Shown here piece by piece: positions 61,341 through 64,000 of a stretch of 64,000 nucleotides of DNA. Under the pieces are notes generated by a model. That model was not told where the DNA came from. It worked only from the letters and a program-made list of their open reading frames with translations, and did not search any database. Both the position numbers and the translations under genes were made by a program. Positions within the stretch are counted from its first letter, which is position 1, and each line of letters opens with the position of its first letter. This stretch comes from Shewanella sp. NFH-SH190041 (GTDB lineage Bacteria; Pseudomonadota; Gammaproteobacteria; Enterobacterales; Shewanellaceae), in contig NZ_AP026070.1 in the NCBI RefSeq assembly GCF_024363255.1, positions 1-64,000 of the forward strand, given 5' to 3'.

Positions 61341-61538
61341 ATGAAAAAGTCAATGCCCGATATGAGCCGCCGGTCACTGCTGAAAAAGCTGACTGTAGGT
61401 GGCGCTGCCGGGGTCGCAATTGCTGCTGCCGGGATCCCTGCAGTACAGGCAAATGAAGCCAAAACCAATACGCCATCAAAAGATGGTTATCACGAAACTG
61501 CGCACATTCGTGCTTATTACAATAGCCTGCGCAGCTAA
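61341..61538 (+). CDS. Formate dehydrogenase-region Tat-signal miniprotein (copy 2)
   Basis: This 65-residue counterpart of the protein at 55885 has a Tat signal SRRSLLKKLTVGGAAGVAIA and a short mature end GYHETAHIRAYYNSLRS. The pattern GY-x-ET-x-HIRAYY-x-SL is shared with copy 1, so the mature tail is under selection. AGGAG lies five bases before ATG 61341; an upstream ATG at 61311 lacks a ribosome site. Confidence 0.88.
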   Translation: MKKSMPDMSRRSLLKKLTVGGAAGVAIAAAGIPAVQANEAKTNTPSKDGYHETAHIRAYYNSLRS

Positions 61539-61552
61539 TCAGGAGTCCAGCG

Positions 61553-64000
61553 ATGAAGTTAACTCGCAGAACAGCAACCCCGGTGGTCAAAGCTGCCAGT
61601 ATGGGGATTAACCGCCGTCAATTTATGAAGCATGCCGGTATTGCTACCGGTGGTATTGCCGCAGCTTCTTTGATGGGCACAGGGATGATGCGTCGGGCAG
61701 AAGCTGCTGACGTACCTTATGACGCCCCGATTGAAGTTAAACGCACCGTGTGTAGTGCCTGCGCGGTAGGTTGTGGCTTGTACGCTGAAGTACAAAATGG
61801 GGTATGGACCGGTCAGGAGCCAGCCTTTGATCATCCTTTCAACGCCGGTGGTCATTGTGCCAAAGGTGCTGCTTTACGTGAGCATGGCCATGGTGAGAAG
61901 CGACTGAAGTATCCAATGAAGCTGGTGGATGGCAAATGGAAAAAGATTTCTTGGGATCAGGCCATCAATGAAGTGGGCGATAAAATGCTGCAGATCCGCC
62001 AGGAATCTGGTCCGGACTCAGTTTACTTTATGGGCAGCGCCAAGTTCTCTAACGAGGGCTGTTATGCTTACCGTAAACTGGCCGCGATGTGGGGCACCAA
62101 TAACGTCGATCACTCTGCCCGTATTTGTCACTCTACCACTGTAGCCGGTGTGGCCAACACCTGGGGTTATGGTGCGCAAACTAACTCGTTTAACGATATT
62201 CAAAACACGAACGCGATCTTCTTTATTGGTGCTAACCCGGCTGAAGCTCACCCGGTGGCGATGCAGCACATCTTGATCGCCAAAGAGAAAAATAACGCCA
62301 AGATTATCGTGGTCGACCCTCGTTTTACCCGTACGGCGGCCCATGCGGATCTGCACTGTGCTATTCGTCCCGGTACTGATATTCCGTTTATCTACGGTAT
62401 GTTGTGGCACATTTTTGCCAATGGCTGGGAAGATAAGGCCTTTATTGCCTCCCGTGTCTTTGAAATGGATGCCATCCGCGCGGAAGTTGCTAAATTCCCG
62501 CCAAAAGAAGTGGCAGATATCTGTGGCATTACGGAAGAGTCCATCTATCAGGCAGCTAAGCTGATGGCGGATAACCGCCCTGGCACTGTGGTTTGGTGTA
62601 TGGGGGGAACTCAGCACCATGTGGGCAATGCTAACACCCGTGCTTACTGTATTTTACAGCTGGCGCTGGGCAATATGGGCGTGTCTGGTGGCGGCACCAA
62701 TATTTTCCGTGGCCACGATAATGTTCAAGGTGCGACGGATCTGGGTCTGCTGTTTGATAACTTGCCAGGCTACTACGGTTTGACTTCTGCGGCATGGCAG
62801 CACTGGACCAATGTCTGGGAGCTGGATATGGCGTGGATGAAGAGTCGCTTCGATCACGGCACTTATCTGGGCCGTGAGCCGATGACAACGCCGGGTATCC
62901 CTTGTTCCCGTTGGCATGACGGTGTGTTGCTGGAAAAAGATAAGCTGGCGCAGCAAGATAATGTCCGTCTGGCCTTCTTCTGGGGGCAGTCTGTTAATAC
63001 CGAAACCCGTCAGTCAGAAGTGCGTGATGCGCTGGACCGTATGGATACCGTCGTCGTGGTTGACCCATTCCCGACGATGGCCGGGGTGATGCACCGTCGC
63101 AAAAACGGGGTATACCTACTGCCTGCAGCGACCCAGTTTGAGGCGACCGGCTCTATCTCCAACTCTGGCCGCTCTATCCAGTGGCGCGAGCAGGTTATCC
63201 AACCTCTGTTTGAGTCTAAAAACGACATTGAAATTATGTACATGCTGGCGAAAAAAGTCGGAGTGGCGGAGCAATGGGCCAAGCGCTGGAAGATTGAAAA
63301 CAATATGCCAGTAGTAGAAGACATTACCCGGGAAATTAACCGGGGGATGTGGACTATTGGTATGACAGGCCAGAGCCCTGAGCGGATCAAAGCTCATACC
63401 CAAAACTGGGGCACATTCAATAACAAGACGCTGGAAGCGGACGGCGGTCCATGCCGTGGTGAGACTTACGGTTTGCCATGGCCATGTTGGGGCACTCCGG
63501 AAGCTAAACATCCGGGTACCCAGATCCTCTACAACACAAGTAAGCATGTGAAAGACGGTGGGGGTAACTTCCGCGCCCGTTATGGGGTGGAGTATCAGGG
63601 TCAAAACCTGTTGGCGGAAGGCACCTTCTCCAAGGGCTGTGAGATTGAAGATGGCTATCCGGAATTCTCCGACAAGCTGCTGAAACAGCTCGGCTGGTGG
63701 AATGAATTGACCGCAGCAGAGCAGGCTGTGGCTGAAGGCAAAAACTGGAAGACTGATCTGTCCGGCGGCATTGTCCGTGTGGCGATAAAGCATGGTTGTA
63801 TTCCATTTGGTAACGCGAAGGCGCGCTGTATTGTCTGGACCTTCCCGGACAAGGTGCCTGTACACCGTGAGCCGCTGTACACCGCGCGTCGGGATCTGGT
63901 GTCTAAGTACCCGACCTATGACGATATGCAGGTGCACCGTCTGCCAACGCTGTATCGCTCAATTCAGGAAAAAGATGTTTCTGGCAAGTACCCGCTGGTG
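61553..64000 (+). CDS. fdhA: Formate dehydrogenase catalytic subunit FdhA (copy 2), partial
   Basis: 816 codons are present and the gene runs off the window. It starts at ATG 61553 after AGGAG, with a Tat signal INRRQFMKHAG (RR 21-22), Cys67, 70 and 74 in CSACAVGCG, Cys102 in GGHCAKG and active-site Cys192 in ARICHSTTVAG. It is closely similar to copy 1 throughout; shared stretches include NTWGYGAQTNS and LALGNMGVSGGGTNIFRGH. The N-terminal part (FSNEGCYAYRKLAA) and the loop after residue 560 differ. A second fdhBC pair probably follows beyond 64000. Confidence 0.95.
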   Translation, partial: MKLTRRTATPVVKAASMGINRRQFMKHAGIATGGIAAASLMGTGMMRRAEAADVPYDAPIEVKRTVCSACAVGCGLYAEVQNGVWTGQEPAFDHPFNAGGHCAKGAALREHGHGEKRLKYPMKLVDGKWKKISWDQAINEVGDKMLQIRQESGPDSVYFMGSAKFSNEGCYAYRKLAAMWGTNNVDHSARICHSTTVAGVANTWGYGAQTNSFNDIQNTNAIFFIGANPAEAHPVAMQHILIAKEKNNAKIIVVDPRFTRTAAHADLHCAIRPGTDIPFIYGMLWHIFANGWEDKAFIASRVFEMDAIRAEVAKFPPKEVADICGITEESIYQAAKLMADNRPGTVVWCMGGTQHHVGNANTRAYCILQLALGNMGVSGGGTNIFRGHDNVQGATDLGLLFDNLPGYYGLTSAAWQHWTNVWELDMAWMKSRFDHGTYLGREPMTTPGIPCSRWHDGVLLEKDKLAQQDNVRLAFFWGQSVNTETRQSEVRDALDRMDTVVVVDPFPTMAGVMHRRKNGVYLLPAATQFEATGSISNSGRSIQWREQVIQPLFESKNDIEIMYMLAKKVGVAEQWAKRWKIENNMPVVEDITREINRGMWTIGMTGQSPERIKAHTQNWGTFNNKTLEADGGPCRGETYGLPWPCWGTPEAKHPGTQILYNTSKHVKDGGGNFRARYGVEYQGQNLLAEGTFSKGCEIEDGYPEFSDKLLKQLGWWNELTAAEQAVAEGKNWKTDLSGGIVRVAIKHGCIPFGNAKARCIVWTFPDKVPVHREPLYTARRDLVSKYPTYDDMQVHRLPTLYRSIQEKDVSGKYPLV

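Noticed and set aside
56174..62200. Selenocysteine insertion in FdhA
   Set aside because: Both genes have an ordinary Cys codon (TGC or TGT) at the active-site position; no in-frame TGA is present, so a SECIS element is not needed and the hairpins at 55752 are not one.

Overview
The window is a gammaproteobacterial chromosome segment that I assign to the genus Shewanella. I base this on the origin-proximal gene order, the 16S rRNA sequence, two hemG/trkH pairs near fadBA, and a formate dehydrogenase locus arranged as known in Shewanella. The species is not determined. No insertion sequences, prophage, integrases or CRISPR arrays were seen.

Layout. (1) 0-9.3 kb: replication genes dnaA-dnaN-recF-gyrB (+), then glyQ-glyS (-). 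(2) 9.4-11.5 kb: tag, a MOSC-domain gene and tusA, among three parS-like ParB sites; a fourth, degenerate one lies in recF. (3) 11.5-20.5 kb: fadBA, yigZ, trkH-hemG, an ArsR-type regulator, a second hemG and a second trkH. (4) 20.5-32 kb: the conserved translation/envelope block trkA-rsmB-fmt-def (-), then a LysM gene, dprA-smg, a yrdD-like gene, tsaC-hemF-aroE-yrdB (+) and yrdA (-). Most of this order is shared with E. coli. (5) 32-43.7 kb: two direct-repeat rRNA operons (16S-23S-5S, no tRNA in the spacer) with the same promoter layout. Only the first carries a distal tRNA-Asp. (6) 43.7-50.1 kb: small housekeeping genes: a PlsC-like acyltransferase, an NTF2-like secreted protein, an NRDE protein, a ZIP-like metal transporter, ubiC, a FliL-like protein and rlmF. 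(7) 50.1-64 kb: the formate dehydrogenase locus.

The formate dehydrogenase locus is the most interesting part. A two-gene minus-strand unit (fdhD and a helix-turn-helix/periplasmic-binding-protein-like regulator) diverges from a long plus-strand unit. In front of the plus-strand unit is a perfect sigma-54 -24/-12 element, with a perfect-armed inverted repeat about 87 bases upstream of the predicted start. The plus-strand unit encodes DUF3305, DUF3306, a four-cluster ferredoxin-like protein and a TorD-type chaperone. A 110-base stretch packed with palindromes follows. Then come a 64-residue Tat-signal miniprotein and the catalytic, Fe-S and cytochrome b subunits (fdhABC). After a terminator and a 580-base T-rich spacer, a second miniprotein and a second fdhA begin; the latter runs off the window. 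Both FdhA proteins have cysteine, not selenocysteine, at the active site. The likely picture is sulfuration and chaperone-assisted maturation of Mo/W-bisPGD enzymes exported by Tat, with electrons passed through FdhB and the heme b subunit FdhC to quinone.
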